The position numbers and the translations under genes are program-made. Below are positions 42,083 to 50,830 of a DNA stretch of 64,000 nt, one piece after another; within the stretch, counting starts at the first letter, position 1, and each line of letters opens with the position of its first letter. Source of the DNA: Mesorhizobium loti CJ3sym (GTDB lineage Bacteria; Pseudomonadota; Alphaproteobacteria; Rhizobiales; Rhizobiaceae); assembly GCF_000472785.1 (NCBI RefSeq), contig NZ_AXAL01000027.1, forward strand, positions 42,517-106,516, read 5' to 3'. The notes beneath the pieces were generated by a model that saw only the letters and a program-made list of their open reading frames with translations, did not search any database and was not told the DNA's origin.

Positions 42083-43308
42083 CGGCTGCCAGCCCAGCAG
42101 CGATGACCGATCTGCGTGCCGGCCTGCGCCGCGCCGAGCGGAGGCGCCAGGTGCGCGCCTTCGGGCTGGTGACGCCACTGCTTGCCTTCATGCTGGCAAT
42201 CTTCGTGCTGCCGATCGCCTCGACGCTGCTGTTTTCGATTTCGAGCACGGAGATGAAAACGGCACTGCCGCGAACGACCGCGGCACTGGCCAACTGGAGC
42301 GGCGATGCCCTGCCCGATGAAACCACCTATGCCGCGCTCGCCGCCGATCTGGCGCAAGGCTACGCGGCAAAAACGGTCGCCGGCATCGCAACGCGACTCA
42401 ATCAGGAGATACCGGGCTTGCGCAGCCTGGTGATGCAGACCGCGCGCAAAGCCGAAACGTTGCCCCCTCCTTACAGGGCAGCCTTCGCGGCGGTCGATCC
42501 GCGTTGGGAGGATGTCGCCACATGGCGGGCCATGAAGTCGGCCGCCGGGCCGCTTACGCCGCGCTATCTGCTGCAGGTGCTCGATCTCGAACGGGAATGG
42601 GATGGCAGCATCGTCAGCGTCGCGCCGGACCGCGCTGTCTACATCACCTATCTCACACGCACCTTCTGGATGAGCATCGTCGTCACGCTGCTGTGCGTCG
42701 CCATCGGCTATCCCCTGGCTTTTTATGCCGCGCACTGCCGACCGTTCGCCAGGCGCCTGGTGCTTGGCTCGGTGCTGCTGCCGTTCCTGGTTTCCGTACT
42801 GGTGCGAACGGCCGCCTGGATCGTCGTGCTGCAGAAGAACGGCATCGTCAACAGCCTGCTTGTCTGGCTTGGGATCGTCGACCAGCCGGTGCAACTCATC
42901 TTCGATCGCTTCGGCGTCTATGTCGTGATGGTGCATGTGCTGCTGCCATTCCTGGTGCTGCCGCTCTACAGCGTCATGAGAACCATTCCCGCGCTGCATA
43001 TGCGCGCCGCCAGTTCGCTAGGCGCCACGCCGCTGTCGGCTTTCCTCAGCGTCTACCTGCCGCAATCGCTGCCCGGGCTCGGCGCCGGCGCGATGCTCGT
43101 CTTCATCCTGTCGCTTGGCTACTACACCACGCCGGCGCTGGTCGGCGGCCCCGGCGACCAGATGCTGAGTTCGCTGGTGACCGAGTTCGCGCTGGAGATC
43201 GGCAATTGGGGCATGGCCAGTGCCGCCGCCACATTGCTGCTTATCTCGACACTGGTCAGCTATCTCACCTTCTCCAGGCTGTTTCGCGCACGCGGTTTCC
43301 TGCCGTGA
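42079..43308 (+). CDS. ABC permease (PotB-like) with a large periplasmic insertion
   Basis: 409 residues, about 120 more than standard PotB. TM1 is VTPLLAFMLAIFVLPIASTL; the second strong segment (WMSIVVTLLCVAIGYPLAFY) begins only near residue 200. The 150 residues between them are hydrophilic with many Ala and Leu, and are probably periplasmic. The binding-protein-dependent loop includes ASSLGATPLSAFLSVYLPQS. Such long loops occur in some polyamine/opine permeases of Rhizobiales and may contact the binding protein. It overlaps both neighbours by four bases. Confidence 0.88.
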   Translation: MTAASPAAMTDLRAGLRRAERRRQVRAFGLVTPLLAFMLAIFVLPIASTLLFSISSTEMKTALPRTTAALANWSGDALPDETTYAALAADLAQGYAAKTVAGIATRLNQEIPGLRSLVMQTARKAETLPPPYRAAFAAVDPRWEDVATWRAMKSAAGPLTPRYLLQVLDLEREWDGSIVSVAPDRAVYITYLTRTFWMSIVVTLLCVAIGYPLAFYAAHCRPFARRLVLGSVLLPFLVSVLVRTAAWIVVLQKNGIVNSLLVWLGIVDQPVQLIFDRFGVYVVMVHVLLPFLVLPLYSVMRTIPALHMRAASSLGATPLSAFLSVYLPQSLPGLGAGAMLVFILSLGYYTTPALVGGPGDQMLSSLVTEFALEIGNWGMASAAATLLLISTLVSYLTFSRLFRARGFLP

Positions 43309-44144
43309 GCACGGTCATGACCTCCTCGCGTGCTTACCGCACCTGGCAGCAGCGGCTGGGCGGCGTCGCCTTGCGCATCCTCGTGGTGCTCGCATGCGCC
43401 TTCCTGGTCCTGCCAATCGTCGCCATCATCCCGATCTCGTTCAGCTCGGGCACATTCCTCAGCTATCCGCTGCCGGGATTGTCGCTGCGCTGGTACGAAC
43501 AGGTGCTGCAGCTGTCGCCTTGGCTCACGGCGTTGAGGAACAGTTTGATCGTGGCGAGTGTTGCGACCATCATCGCCACGGTGCTGGGCACGACGGCCGC
43601 TTGCGGGCTGGCATTGGCGAGGTTTCCCGGGCGCGGGATCGTGATCGCCATCTTCCTGTCGCCGCTGATCGTTCCGCCCATCATCATCGCGCTCGGGGTC
43701 TATTTCCTCTATGCCCGTATTGGTCTGGCCGGAACATTCACCGGCCTGATCCTGGCGCATGCGGTGCTTGGGGCGCCGTTCGTGGTGATCACCGTCATGG
43801 CCACGCTGCATGGCTTCGACCGCCAGTTGCTGCGTGCCTCGCGGAGTTGCGGCGCAACGCCACTCACCACCTTCCGCATGATAACGCTGCCGATCATCGC
43901 ACCGGGCGTGCTGTCGGGCGCGGTTTTTGCCTTCATCACCTCCTTCGACGAGGTGGTGGTTGCGCTGTTCATCGCCTCGCCGGCGCAATTCACGCTGCCG
44001 CGCCAACTCTTCGCCGGCCTGCGCGACCAGCTTGAACCGTCGATCGTGGCCGTCGCCACCTTGCTGATCGCCTGCACGCTGATTTTCCTGGGATTGTTCG
44101 AGATCCTGCGCCGCCACGCCTTGCGCGGTCTGGGCAAGGCCTGA
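43305..44144 (+). CDS. ABC permease (PotC-like)
   Basis: 279 residues with six membrane segments, for example ILVVLACAFLVLPIVAIIPI and IVIAIFLSPLIVPPIIIALG, and the EAA loop RASRSCGATPLTTFRMITLP. It forms the second channel subunit for the MOI-type importer. The GTG start at 43305 overlaps the previous stop as GTGA; an ATG at 43317 is possible. A long open frame on the same strand that begins at 42504 in this reading frame is the shadow of the upstream permease and is not used. Confidence 0.88.
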   Translation: MSTVMTSSRAYRTWQQRLGGVALRILVVLACAFLVLPIVAIIPISFSSGTFLSYPLPGLSLRWYEQVLQLSPWLTALRNSLIVASVATIIATVLGTTAACGLALARFPGRGIVIAIFLSPLIVPPIIIALGVYFLYARIGLAGTFTGLILAHAVLGAPFVVITVMATLHGFDRQLLRASRSCGATPLTTFRMITLPIIAPGVLSGAVFAFITSFDEVVVALFIASPAQFTLPRQLFAGLRDQLEPSIVAVATLLIACTLIFLGLFEILRRHALRGLGKA

Positions 44145-44151
44145 CGCGCCA

Positions 44152-44178
44152 GATTTTTGGGGTATCCTCCCAAAAATC
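44152..44178 (+). terminator. 10-bp hairpin between PotC-like and binding-protein genes
   Basis: GATTTTTGGG and CCCAAAAATC enclose a 7-base loop eight bases after the PotC-like stop. The 3' arm is followed by GTCACG rather than T, so it may uncouple expression of the binding protein (79 bases downstream) from the membrane genes rather than end transcription. Confidence 0.55.
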
Positions 44179-44257
44179 GTCACGCAGCGTCGCGCGGCAT
44201 ACGCTACCAAGATAGGGGCGGGCGACCATGGAAGGTCCGCGAAATGGGGGATCTGAT

Positions 44258-45313
44258 ATGAAGGGTTTCGTCGGGAGTGTGTTGTTGGCAGCCGTGCTGA
44301 GCATCGCGCAGCAAGGCCTGGCACAGGCGCGGGATTTCACCGTGACGGCCTGGGGCGGCGCGGTTCAGGACGCCAAGCGCAACATCTACTTCACGCCCTT
44401 CGGCATGGAGAAAGGCATCAAGGTTCTCGACGACGTCTATGAAGGCGGCTGGGCGCCGTTCAAGGCGATGCAGGATACCGGCGTCGTGCCCTGGGATGTC
44501 GTCCAGGTCGAGACCGCCGAGCTGGTGCGCGGCTGCGAGGAAGGCATCTTCGCGCCGCTCGATTGGTCGAAGATCGGCGACAAGAAGGATTTCGTGCCCT
44601 ACGCGGTTTCGCAATGCGGTGTCGGCACGACGGCCTGGTCGATCGTCATCGCCTACAACAAGGACAGCGTGAAAGAGGGCCCGGCAACGGTGCAGGACTT
44701 CTTCAATCTTCAGAAATGGCCAGGCAAGCGCGCCATGCGCCGGGGACCGAAGATCAACCTCGAATTTGCCCTGATGGCCGACGGCGTGGCACCCGCCGAC
44801 GTCTACAAGGTGCTGTCGACGCCGCAAGGCATCGACCGCGCCTTCGCCAAGCTCGACACGATCAAACCGCAGATTCAGTGGTGGAAGGCCGGCGCGCAGC
44901 CGACGGAGTGGCTGGCATCAGGCGACGTCGCCTTGGCGCTCGCCTACAATGGCCGGGTTTCCGCGGCGCTGGACGAGGGCAAGCATTTCGGCATTGTCTG
45001 GCAAAATACCCAGTATGATGTCGACGCCTGGGCCATTCCCGCCAAGTCGCCCTACATCGAGCTCGCTCACCAATTCATCAAATATGCGTCCGACCCGAAA
45101 CGGCAGGCCGATTTCACCAACATCTTCGCATACGGGACGACGATCAACGGCGCCGACAAATTCATCAAGCCCGAGCGCATCACGCTGCTGCCGGCCGGCG
45201 ACAACCTCAAGACCGGCCTGCATATCGGCAGCGAAGAGGCCCGCGCCTTCTGGCTCGACCACCTGGAGGAGCTCAACGAGCGCTTCAACAGCTGGTCGGG
45301 GACTTCGGAGTAG
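44258..45313 (+). CDS. ABC substrate-binding protein, polyamine/opine type (PotD-like)
   Basis: 351 residues with a signal peptide (MKGFVGSVLLAAVLSIAQQG, cleavage around AQA-RDF). The mature front DFTVTAWGGAVQDAKRNIYF and PWDVVQVETAELVRGCEEGI, with QCGVGTTAWSIVIAYNKDSV later, are typical of type 2 binding proteins in this group. It captures the ligand for the PotABC-like complex. Charge and context do not settle whether the ligand is a polyamine, an opine or another amine. The ATG 44258 follows a GGGGG site at a good distance. Confidence 0.88.
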   Translation: MKGFVGSVLLAAVLSIAQQGLAQARDFTVTAWGGAVQDAKRNIYFTPFGMEKGIKVLDDVYEGGWAPFKAMQDTGVVPWDVVQVETAELVRGCEEGIFAPLDWSKIGDKKDFVPYAVSQCGVGTTAWSIVIAYNKDSVKEGPATVQDFFNLQKWPGKRAMRRGPKINLEFALMADGVAPADVYKVLSTPQGIDRAFAKLDTIKPQIQWWKAGAQPTEWLASGDVALALAYNGRVSAALDEGKHFGIVWQNTQYDVDAWAIPAKSPYIELAHQFIKYASDPKRQADFTNIFAYGTTINGADKFIKPERITLLPAGDNLKTGLHIGSEEARAFWLDHLEELNERFNSWSGTSE

Positions 45314-45439
45314 GCGGGGAGGCGCTTGCGCGGTCGGCGAACAATTCGCCGGCTGCCTGTAGGTCCGTGTCTTTTTCAAAGGACGCTCAAGGTCAGAAGA
45401 ACCTTCGGCGGGCGTCAGTACTGAAAGCTGAAGACTGTT

Positions 45440-45515
<76 letters not shown>

Positions 45516-45687
45516 ACTTCCGGCAGTCAGCCGGCGCCGTTTCCGGCGAAGAGATCAGCGCGGGTTGGAACACCGCGCCGTTAGTGCAGGCGGCTTCTAA
45601 CCCCGCCTATCCCAGATATCAAGCCTGAACACCGGCTTTTTATTGCAACGTCGCGAAAGCCGGCAAACGCCTTTCGCCAAAGGCCGA

Positions 45688-46077
45688 TCAGACCTCGTCG
45701 TCGTCGTCGCCAACGCCGATCATGTCGGCGACATCGTCGTCTTCTTCCTCTTCGTCGGCAAGGAAGGTGTCATCCTCGTCGTCGCCCAGGTCGACATCGT
45801 CTTCGTCGTCGCCGAGATCCGGCAGATCGTCACCCTTGACGTCCTCGTCGGCCTCTTCGAGCGACACGACCTCGACGCCTTCCTCTTCCTCGGCGTCCAC
45901 TTCCTTCTCGGCAACTTCCTCTTCCTCTTCGATGGCGGCGATCTTGCCGTCCTCGAAATAGGAACGCGGATAGGTCTTGCCGGTGTAGGGCGAGACGATC
46001 GGGTCTTTGTTCAGGTCGTAGAATTTCCGGCCCGTTTCAGGGTCGACACGCTTTGTGCCAAGTTCGTTTTTTGCCAC
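45688..46077 (-). CDS. FYDLN acid domain protein (TIGR02300 family)
   Basis: 129 residues from the GTG at 46077 (VAKNELGTKRVDPETGRKFY). The family-defining FYDLNKDPIVSPYTGKTYP follows near residue 19, and the C-terminal half is almost entirely Asp and Glu. The protein is typical of Alphaproteobacteria and its function is unknown. A longer frame with ATG at 46134 is rejected: the GTG has a GAGG site eight bases upstream and matches family N-termini. It is divergent from aroA, the usual neighbour in Rhizobiales. Confidence 0.9.
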   Translation of the reverse strand: MAKNELGTKRVDPETGRKFYDLNKDPIVSPYTGKTYPRSYFEDGKIAAIEEEEEVAEKEVDAEEEEGVEVVSLEEADEDVKGDDLPDLGDDEDDVDLGDDEDDTFLADEEEEDDDVADMIGVGDDDDEV

Positions 46078-46283
46078 GTCGAGCCTCGTCAATAAAAGAG
46101 TGGTCCCCTTAACCACAGTTTGCAGCGCTGTCAAAGCGAAAAGCCGGCGTCACAAAACCAAGCACTGAAAGGCCTCGCGCCAAGTGACGACCATGGGGAT
46201 GACCATTTCGCCCCGCCGTGATACGAGACCGCCGCAACAAATGAAAAGCGCCGGCGCGCCGGCAATCCGTCCAGGGAAATTCC

Positions 46284-47642
46284 ATGTCTCACGCCGCCGC
46301 CCCCAAGCCGGCCACCGCCCGTAAATCATCCGCCCTTTCCGGCACGGCCCGCGTGCCGGGCGACAAGTCGATCTCCCACCGCTCCATGATGTTCGGCGGC
46401 CTCGCCTCGGGCGAAACCCGCGTCACCGGCCTGCTCGAAGGCGAGGACGTGATGCGCACGGCTGCCGCCATGAAGGCGATGGGCGCGCATATAGAGAAGC
46501 ACGGCGCCGAGTGGGTGATCCGCGGCACCGGCAATGGCGCACTCTTGCAGCCGGAAGGCCCGCTCGATTTCGGCAATGCCGGCACCGGCTCGCGGCTCAC
46601 CATGGGCCTTGTCGGCACCTATGACATGGAAACGACCTTTATCGGCGATGCCTCGCTTTCCGGCCGGCCGATGGGCCGCGTGCTCGAACCCTTGCGCCAG
46701 ATGGGCGTGCAGGTGCTGAAGGCCACACCCGGCGATCGCATGCCGATCACGCTGCATGGCCCCAAGCACGCCGCCCCGATCACCTACCGCGTGCCGATGG
46801 CCTCGGCGCAGGTCAAATCGGCGGTGCTGCTCGCCGGCCTCAACACGCCGGGCATCACCACCGTCATCGAACCCGTGATGACGCGCGACCACACCGAAAA
46901 GATGCTGAAGGGCTTTGGTGCAAACCTCTCGGTCGAGACCGACGAACGCGGCGTGCGCCACATCTTCATCGAAGGCCAGGGCAAGCTGACCGGCCAGACG
47001 ATCGCCGTACCCGGCGACCCGTCCTCGGCCGGCTTCCCACTGGTGGCGGCTCTCATCGTGCCGGGTTCCGACATCATCATCGAAAACGTGCTGATGAACC
47101 CCACGCGCACCGGGTTGCTCCTCACTTTGCAGGAAATGGGCGGCAAGATCGACATTTTGAACCCGCGCAACGCCGGCGGCGAGGATGTCGCCGATCTGCG
47201 GGTGCGTTACTCCGAACTCAAGGGCGTCGCCGTGCCGCCAGAGCGGGCGCCGTCGATGATCGACGAATATCCGGTGCTGGCTGTTGCCGCGAGCTTCGCC
47301 GAAGGCGAGACGCTGATGCAGGGGCTGGAAGAGCTGCGTGTGAAGGAATCAGACCGGCTGTCGGCGGTCGCCAACGGCCTAAAGCTCAACGGCGTCGATT
47401 GCACCGAGGGCGAAGCGTCGCTTGCCGTGCGCGGCAAACCAGGCGGCAAGGGCCTTGGCGGCCATCCCAATGGCCAGGACACGACGGTGCAGACCCATCT
47501 CGACCACCGCATCGCGATGAGCTTTCTGGTCATGGGGCTGGCAACGGAAAAGCCGGTGACCATCGATGACGCTGCCATGATCGCGACCAGTTTTCCGGAG
47601 TTCATGGGGCTGATGACGGGGCTGGGCGCGCAGATTTCTTGA
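46284..47642 (+). CDS. aroA: 3-phosphoshikimate 1-carboxyvinyltransferase (EPSP synthase), class II
   Basis: 452 residues. It joins phosphoenolpyruvate to shikimate-3-phosphate in the sixth step of the shikimate pathway in the cytosol. Class II marks are all present: GDKS in ARVPGDKSISHR, SAQVK in PMASAQVKSAV, RDHTE in PVMTRDHTEKML, and NPTR. The substrate loop FGNAGTGSRLTMGLVG places a Gly at residue 100, where the glyphosate-tolerant CP4 enzyme has Ala. The catalytic RVKESDRLSA segment lies near residue 353. It is the first gene of aroA-(insert)-cmk-rpsA. Confidence 0.97.
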   Translation: MSHAAAPKPATARKSSALSGTARVPGDKSISHRSMMFGGLASGETRVTGLLEGEDVMRTAAAMKAMGAHIEKHGAEWVIRGTGNGALLQPEGPLDFGNAGTGSRLTMGLVGTYDMETTFIGDASLSGRPMGRVLEPLRQMGVQVLKATPGDRMPITLHGPKHAAPITYRVPMASAQVKSAVLLAGLNTPGITTVIEPVMTRDHTEKMLKGFGANLSVETDERGVRHIFIEGQGKLTGQTIAVPGDPSSAGFPLVAALIVPGSDIIIENVLMNPTRTGLLLTLQEMGGKIDILNPRNAGGEDVADLRVRYSELKGVAVPPERAPSMIDEYPVLAVAASFAEGETLMQGLEELRVKESDRLSAVANGLKLNGVDCTEGEASLAVRGKPGGKGLGGHPNGQDTTVQTHLDHRIAMSFLVMGLATEKPVTIDDAAMIATSFPEFMGLMTGLGAQIS

Positions 47643-47728
47643 ACCTGGAATTGCCGTCAAATTTGGCTACGAACTCAATTGTTCTTTAAGGTCGGCCCTT
47701 CAAGGTCGTACGAACATTGGGGAGAGCC

Positions 47729-48091
47729 ATGAGTATTCTTGCCTCGATTTTGCTTGCGGTCGTCGCAGGTGTCGTTTTGATCATCGCGAAGGCCATATCC
47801 GTGGCCAAGTTGATCAATGAGCGGAACTATTCACTCATACGCTTCGGCTTGATCGGGGGATCTTGGGTCGGGCTTACCATTGCGAGCATGGGTTCATCTT
47901 GCGGGCCGATAGGGTGTACGTACGGCCTGCACTTCGGTTGGGTGCTCGAACTTATAAAAATCAACATGCAACCAAAGGCGATATTTTTCGCAATGGGTGG
48001 CTATGCGATCCTCAGTGTATATTTTTTCGGCCATGTACTGGGTTGGGTATTCTACCTGTTTAGGACAATTGCGCGGCCAGTTTCGCGTTGA
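47729..48091 (+). CDS. AT-rich small membrane protein inserted between aroA and cmk
   Basis: 120 residues starting at ATG 47729 with a GGGGAGAG site. Three hydrophobic segments are clear: SILASILLAVVAGVVLIIAK, then SLIRFGLIGGSWVGLTIASM, then FFAMGGYAILSVYFFGHVLG. Two cysteines lie in SSCGPIGCTYG between segments two and three. I recognise no family. Its base composition and codons (many ATA, TTT, TTG) are clearly more AT-rich than aroA and cmk, which are normally adjacent, so it looks like an acquired orphan gene. Confidence 0.65.
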   Translation: MSILASILLAVVAGVVLIIAKAISVAKLINERNYSLIRFGLIGGSWVGLTIASMGSSCGPIGCTYGLHFGWVLELIKINMQPKAIFFAMGGYAILSVYFFGHVLGWVFYLFRTIARPVSR

Positions 48092-48156
48092 AAGGGCTTC
48101 CTCAAACCCCATAGTGGCATATTGCATTGAGGCCGGTTCTCGGCTTGTTGTCGTCA

Positions 48157-48807
48157 ATGACTTCGACCTTCACCATCGCTATCGACGGACCCGCCGGCGC
48201 CGGCAAGGGCACGCTCGCCCGGCGGCTCGCCGACCACTACCGGCTGAACCTGCTCGACACCGGCCTCACCTATCGAGCGGTCGCCTACGCACTCATCCAG
48301 TACGCGTTGCCGCTCGACAATGTCTCCGCTGCCGAAACGGCTGCCCGCCAGGTCGATTTGGCCAAGCTCGACCGTACGGTGCTGTCCGCCCATGCCGTCG
48401 GCGAGGCGGCCTCGAAGATCGCGGTTTTCCCGACGGTGCGGCGCATCCTGGTCGAAAAGCAGCGCGACTTTGCCAGGACGCCGCCCGGCGCAGTGCTGGA
48501 CGGTCGTGATATCGGCACCGTCGTCTGCCCCGAGGCCGACATCAAGCTCTATGTGACCGCCAGTGCGGAAGTGCGGGCAAGGCGCCGGCTGGCCGAGATC
48601 GAAAGCATCGGCGGCACCGCCAATTTCGCCGAAATTCTGGCCGACATCGTGCGCCGCGACGAGCGCGACATGGGCCGTGCCGACTCGCCGCTGATGCCGG
48701 CCGCCGACGCGCACTTGCTTGATACCAGCGAAATGGCTATAGAAGCCGCGTTTCTTGCGGCCATGGCGATCGTTGATGACGTGCTGGCCAGGAGAAACAA
48801 GGCCTGA
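48157..48807 (+). CDS. cmk: Cytidylate kinase
   Basis: 216 residues. Phosphorylates CMP and dCMP with ATP in pyrimidine nucleotide metabolism. The P-loop AIDGPAGAGKGTLARRLA is at residues 8-25, the CMP-binding segment LLDTGLTYRAVAYAL near 33, DGRDIGTVVCPEADIKLYVT near 115-135, and the LID arginines in RRDERDMGRADSPL near 165-180. The ATG at 48157 precedes the conserved TSTFTIAIDG start. It lies 66 bases after the AT-rich membrane gene and 208 bases before rpsA. Confidence 0.95.
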   Translation: MTSTFTIAIDGPAGAGKGTLARRLADHYRLNLLDTGLTYRAVAYALIQYALPLDNVSAAETAARQVDLAKLDRTVLSAHAVGEAASKIAVFPTVRRILVEKQRDFARTPPGAVLDGRDIGTVVCPEADIKLYVTASAEVRARRRLAEIESIGGTANFAEILADIVRRDERDMGRADSPLMPAADAHLLDTSEMAIEAAFLAAMAIVDDVLARRNKA

Positions 48808-49015
48808 TCCGGGTTTTCTCCCGTGTTTCCGTTGCCGGAAGTGCAGAAAATACCCATATCGGGCACGAACCAGTCTGCCAGCATTCTTCATGCGCCGGAA
48901 TTGCCGCCTAGAAAGCGGCCCAGGGCTTTTTTAGCCCGGAACGCCGGCAGGCCAACGCAACGCTAACCCACGGCGCCCGTCCCGCTTCTAGATGCGGGGC
49001 ACTCCAGGAGAAAAT

Positions 49016-50713
49016 ATGTCAGCTGCAAATCCCACTCGCGACGATTTCGCGAGCCTGCTTGAAGAATCATTTACCGCCGGCCATTCCGGCGAAGGCCAGG
49101 TCGTGAAGGGCATCATCACCGCCATTGAAAAAGACATGGCGATCATCGACGTCGGCCTCAAGGTCGAAGGCCGCGTGCCGCTGAAGGAATTCGGCGTCAA
49201 GGGCAAGGACACCACCCTCAAGGTCGGTGACACCGTCGAGGTCTATGTCGAGCGCATCGAGAACGCGCTTGGCGAAGCGATGCTATCGCGTGAAAAGGCC
49301 CGCCGCGAAGAGAGCTGGGTCCGTCTCGAAGAGAAGTTCACCAAGGGTGAGCGCGTCGAAGGCGTCATCTTCAACCAGGTCAAGGGCGGCTTCACCGTCG
49401 ACCTCGACGGCGCCGTGGCCTTCCTGCCGCGCAGCCAGGTCGATATCCGCCCGATCCGCGACGTCTCCCCGCTGATGCACAACCCGCAGCCCTTCGAGAT
49501 CCTCAAGATGGATCGCCGCCGCGGCAACATCGTGGTGTCGCGCCGCACCGTGCTCGAGGAGAGCCGCGCCGAACAGCGTTCGGAAATCGTGCAGAACCTC
49601 GAAGAAGGCCAGGTTGTCGAAGGCGTCGTCAAGAACATCACCGACTACGGTGCGTTCGTCGACCTCGGCGGCATCGACGGTCTGCTGCATGTCACTGACA
49701 TGGCATGGCGCCGCGTCAACCATCCGACCGAAATCCTAAACATCGGTCAGACGGTCAAGGTGCAGATCATCCGCATCAACCAGGAAACCCACCGCATCTC
49801 GCTCGGCATGAAGCAGCTCGAGAGCGATCCGTGGTCCGAGATCGGCACCAAGTTCCCGATCGGCAAGAAGATCAAGGGTACCGTCACCAACATCACCGAC
49901 TACGGCGCGTTCGTCGAGCTGGAGCCGGGCATCGAAGGCCTCATCCACGTTTCGGAAATGTCGTGGACCAAGAAGAACGTGCATCCCGGCAAGATCCTGT
50001 CGACGACGCAGGAAGTCGACGTGGTGGTGCTCGAGGTCGATCCGGCCAAGCGCCGCATTTCGCTCGGCCTCAAGCAGACGCTGGAAAACCCATGGGAAGC
50101 CTTCGCGCGTACCCATCCGGTCGGCAGCCAGGTCGAGGGCGAGGTCAAGAACAAGACAGAGTTCGGCCTGTTCATCGGCCTGGAAGGCGACGTGGACGGC
50201 ATGGTGCACCTTTCCGACCTCGACTGGACCCGTCCGGGCGAGCAGGTCATCGAAGAGTACAATCGCGGCGACATGGTCAAGGCGCAGGTGCTCGACGTCG
50301 ACATCGACAAGGAGCGCATCTCGCTCGGCATCAAGCAGCTGGCCAAGGATACGGTCGGCGAAGCGGCCAACAGCGGCGAACTGCGCAAGAACGCCGTCGT
50401 CACCTGTGAAGTCATCGGCGTCAAGGATGGCGGTCTGGAAGTGCGGCTGGTCGAAAGCGGCATCGAGACCTTCATCAAGCGCTCCGACTTGAGCCGCGAC
50501 CGCGACGAGCAGCGCCCCGAGCGCTTCACCGTCGGCCAGAAGGTCGACGCCCGCGTCATCGCCTTCGACAAGAAGACCCGCAAGCTGCAGGTCTCGATCA
50601 AGGCGCTGGAAATCGCCGAAGAGAAGGAAGCCGTTGCTCAGTATGGCTCGACCGACTCCGGCGCTTCGCTGGGCGACATCCTGGGTGCCGCGCTGAAGAA
50701 GCAGGGCAGCTAA
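49016..50713 (+). CDS. rpsA: 30S ribosomal protein S1
   Basis: 565 residues with six S1 (OB-fold) RNA-binding repeats; repeats 3-6 show the typical KNITDYGAFVDLGGIDGLLH and NITDYGAFVELEPGIEGLIH pattern. It binds mRNA upstream of start codons and helps load structured transcripts on the 30S subunit. ATG 49016 follows a CAGGAG site eight bases upstream, so an in-frame ATG at 48992 is rejected. A 208-base leader separates it from cmk, long enough for autoregulation by S1 binding, and a strong terminator follows. Confidence 0.97.
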   Translation: MSAANPTRDDFASLLEESFTAGHSGEGQVVKGIITAIEKDMAIIDVGLKVEGRVPLKEFGVKGKDTTLKVGDTVEVYVERIENALGEAMLSREKARREESWVRLEEKFTKGERVEGVIFNQVKGGFTVDLDGAVAFLPRSQVDIRPIRDVSPLMHNPQPFEILKMDRRRGNIVVSRRTVLEESRAEQRSEIVQNLEEGQVVEGVVKNITDYGAFVDLGGIDGLLHVTDMAWRRVNHPTEILNIGQTVKVQIIRINQETHRISLGMKQLESDPWSEIGTKFPIGKKIKGTVTNITDYGAFVELEPGIEGLIHVSEMSWTKKNVHPGKILSTTQEVDVVVLEVDPAKRRISLGLKQTLENPWEAFARTHPVGSQVEGEVKNKTEFGLFIGLEGDVDGMVHLSDLDWTRPGEQVIEEYNRGDMVKAQVLDVDIDKERISLGIKQLAKDTVGEAANSGELRKNAVVTCEVIGVKDGGLEVRLVESGIETFIKRSDLSRDRDEQRPERFTVGQKVDARVIAFDKKTRKLQVSIKALEIAEEKEAVAQYGSTDSGASLGDILGAALKKQGS

Positions 50714-50751
50714 GGCCGCCGCGCGCCCCGGCGCGCGACGTCACCTCATAC

Positions 50752-50784
50752 AAAACCCCGCCGGAGCGATCCGGCGGGGTTTTT
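50752..50784. terminator. Bidirectional intrinsic terminator after rpsA
   Basis: AAAACCCCGCCGGA and TCCGGCGGGGTTTT form a perfect 14-bp hairpin with a GCGA loop, followed by a run of five T. The complementary A-run on the other side lets it serve the convergent SDR gene as well. Confidence 0.93.
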
Positions 50785-50830
50785 CTCTGTTTATGTCTTA
50801 CGTCTGAAACTGAAGAATTGTGCCTATGAC

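Noticed and set aside
42504..43304. Upstream extension of the PotC-like frame
   Set aside because: It lies in the wrong frame of the PotB-like gene and reads as Arg/His-rich sequence; membrane segments begin only after 43305.
45722..45961. Serine-rich + strand frame and apparent GTC/CTC trinucleotide repeats
   Set aside because: They are the reverse of Asp/Glu codons in the acidic tail of the FYDLN protein, not a microsatellite or gene.
48808..49015. Possible structured leader before rpsA
   Set aside because: Only a weak GGGCT/AGCCC stem is visible; nothing matches a known leader family, so it is not listed as a feature.
49016..50713. Internal DNA similarity within rpsA
   Set aside because: It reflects the repeated S1 protein domains, not a mobile or DNA-level repeat.
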